Assembly: GCF_014837055.1 (NCBI RefSeq)
Contig: NZ_JACSPQ010000001.1
Location: forward strand, 1,111,970 to 1,175,969
Direction: 5' to 3'
Length of the DNA stretch: 64,000 nt
Source: Phocaeicola faecium
Lineage (GTDB): Bacteria > Bacteroidota > Bacteroidia > Bacteroidales > Bacteroidaceae
In this document: positions 62,762 through 64,000 of the stretch, one piece after another
How the letters are laid out: the number at the start of each line of letters is the position of its first letter
Position numbering within the stretch: position 1 is the stretch's first letter
Position numbers and translations under genes: made by a program
Notes under the pieces: generated by a model
What the model was told of the DNA's origin: nothing
Seen by the model: the letters and a program-made list of their open reading frames with translations, nothing else
Databases searched by the model: none

Positions 62762-64000
62762 TTAACAAGCCACCATCTCTTGCAATATACGCACGGCAGA
62801 TTCTACATCGTAAACTTCTTTCATCACCATGCTTCGTTTGCCGTTTTGCTCCCGCAGGTTACAGTTGCGCGGGTATTTCGCCATGTAGTTTATTATCTTA
62901 CCGAATGCCTTGCTTTGGTAATACGGACTGTCAAGGTTGCTTACGAAGTAGAGCGTCATGCGTCCGGCTTTCAAAACCACTTTCTCAATGCCCAACCGCT
63001 TGGCAATGCGGCGCAACGGAACGATACGGATCAGCTCTTCGCCTTCGGACGGTATCTTGCCAAAACGGTCGACCAGACGTGCCTTAAATGATTCCACATC
63101 CTTATCCAGTTCCAGCTTATCCAACTCGCGATACAGCAACATGCGTTCGCTACTGCTCGGTATGTATTCGTTCGGGAAAAGCAATTCGAGGTCGCTCTCT
63201 ACGGTACATTCGTCAACAAACTCTTCGCCGCTGAATTTCTCTTCGCCCGCTTTCACCTCGTCGGCATACAGTTCGGCAAATTCGTCGGTCTTTAATTCTT
63301 TAACCGCTTCCGCAAGAATTTTCTGATATGTTTCATAACCCAAGTCGGCGATAAAGCCACTCTGTTCGGCTCCCAGCATATTCCCTGCCCCACGGATATC
63401 CAAATCCTGCATGGCTATATGGATTCCGCTGCCGAGGTCACTGAAATTCTCTATCGCCTGAAGCCTGCGTTTGGCTTCGGGGGTAAGGGATGACAACGGA
63501 GGTGCCAACAGATAACAGAATGCTTTCTTATTGCTGCGCCCTACACGCCCACGCATCTGGTGGAGGTCGCTAAGCCCGAAGTTCTGAGCTTGATTGATGA
63601 TGATGGTATTGGCGTTAGGAATGTCGATTCCGCTCTCAATGATAGTGGTAGCCAGAAGCACATCGTAATCATAGTTCACGAAGTCGAAAATAATTTTCTC
63701 CAATTCATCAGGCTGCATCTGCCCATGCCCGATACAAACACGGCAGTCGGGGATGTTACGCTGAATCATCATCTTCAGTTCCATCAGGTTTTGGATTCGG
63801 TTATTGACGAAGAACACTTGCCCGTTACGGCTCATCTCGAAATTGATGGCATCGGCTATGATTTCCTCGTTAAACGTATGTACTTCGGTTTGGATAGGGT
63901 AACGGTTGGGCGGCGGAGTCTGTATCACCGAAAGGTCGCGCGCTCCCATCAGCGAGAACTGAAGCGTACGCGGAATGGGAGTTGCCGTCATGGTCAGCGT
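62762..64000 (-). CDS. mfd: Transcription-repair coupling factor, C-terminal part
   Basis: The frame is open to the window edge; the visible 413 residues include the helicase motifs TMTATPIPRTL (motif III), VLLATTIIESGIDIPNANT, QMRGRVGRS (motif VI) and the C-terminal TRCF domain. It displaces stalled RNA polymerase and recruits UvrA. The N-terminal two thirds are outside the window. Confidence 0.95.
   Translation of the reverse strand, partial: TLTMTATPIPRTLQFSLMGARDLSVIQTPPPNRYPIQTEVHTFNEEIIADAINFEMSRNGQVFFVNNRIQNLMELKMMIQRNIPDCRVCIGHGQMQPDELEKIIFDFVNYDYDVLLATTIIESGIDIPNANTIIINQAQNFGLSDLHQMRGRVGRSNKKAFCYLLAPPLSSLTPEAKRRLQAIENFSDLGSGIHIAMQDLDIRGAGNMLGAEQSGFIADLGYETYQKILAEAVKELKTDEFAELYADEVKAGEEKFSGEEFVDECTVESDLELLFPNEYIPSSSERMLLYRELDKLELDKDVESFKARLVDRFGKIPSEGEELIRIVPLRRIAKRLGIEKVVLKAGRMTLYFVSNLDSPYYQSKAFGKIINYMAKYPRNCNLREQNGKRSMVMKEVYDVESAVRILQEMVAC

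Overview
The window looks like a Bacteroidales chromosome (Bacteroides/Phocaeicola-like). The evidence is the recurrent Bacteroidetes promoter motif TAnnTTTG (with TTTG about 19 nt upstream at the best sites), a Na+-pumping methylmalonyl-CoA decarboxylase operon with a lamin-tail/OadG fusion, an M49 peptidase with the HECLGH motif known from Bacteroides, a SusA-like C-terminal domain, and AraC-CopA. No rRNA, tRNA, CRISPR array or IS element was recognised.

Positions 1 to about 30.8 kb are most of a tailed-phage prophage. Its left end and integrase lie outside the window. A CI-type repressor (27.5 kb, + strand) faces a leftward early operon (27.4 to 15.5 kb, - strand) holding small regulators, RadC, a LuxR-type HTH protein, a Sak4-like recombinase, a PD-(D/E)XK nuclease, NinB, an SNF2-type helicase, a VRR-NUC nuclease, a replication initiator with an internal 12-bp tandem array (probable origin), and PcfK/PcfJ-like proteins. 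The late region (13.8 kb to 1, - strand) holds two ParB-domain proteins (one fused to a methyltransferase), terminase, tail genes, tape measure, and then a separate promoter driving head protease and capsid. The ParB/terminase promoter and the protease/capsid promoter each have the same 19-bp palindrome 41-42 nt upstream of the -7 box, which suggests a late activator site. Between the late and early regions sits an oppositely oriented, AT-rich KAP P-loop NTPase gene with its own promoter and terminator, the best candidate for an uncharacterised anti-phage cargo gene. Downstream of the repressor, on the + strand, are a coupled HNH nuclease, a lipoprotein and a Cys-rich protein, probably expressed from the lysogen. 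Two perfect 53-bp direct repeats (29961-30013 and 30758-30810) mark the probable attachment region.

From about 31 kb to the end is ordinary chromosome: mce-mmdA-(LTD/OadG)-biotin carrier-beta pump (propionate pathway); a stand-alone amylase C-terminal domain; a radical-SAM DNA repair protein; a DMT transporter; two Fur-family regulators; a two-META-domain lipoprotein; purA; an AlkD-like protein; dipeptidyl peptidase III with an AraC regulator; recQ; a HAD phosphatase; pgi-gpsA-lysS; a nitrilase-family amidase; iorA-iorB-aminotransferase-paaK-ACT (aryl-2-oxoacid/aryl-acetate metabolism); an HMA-AraC regulator with copA; and the 3' part of mfd. Many coding units here end in clear intrinsic terminators, which are listed.
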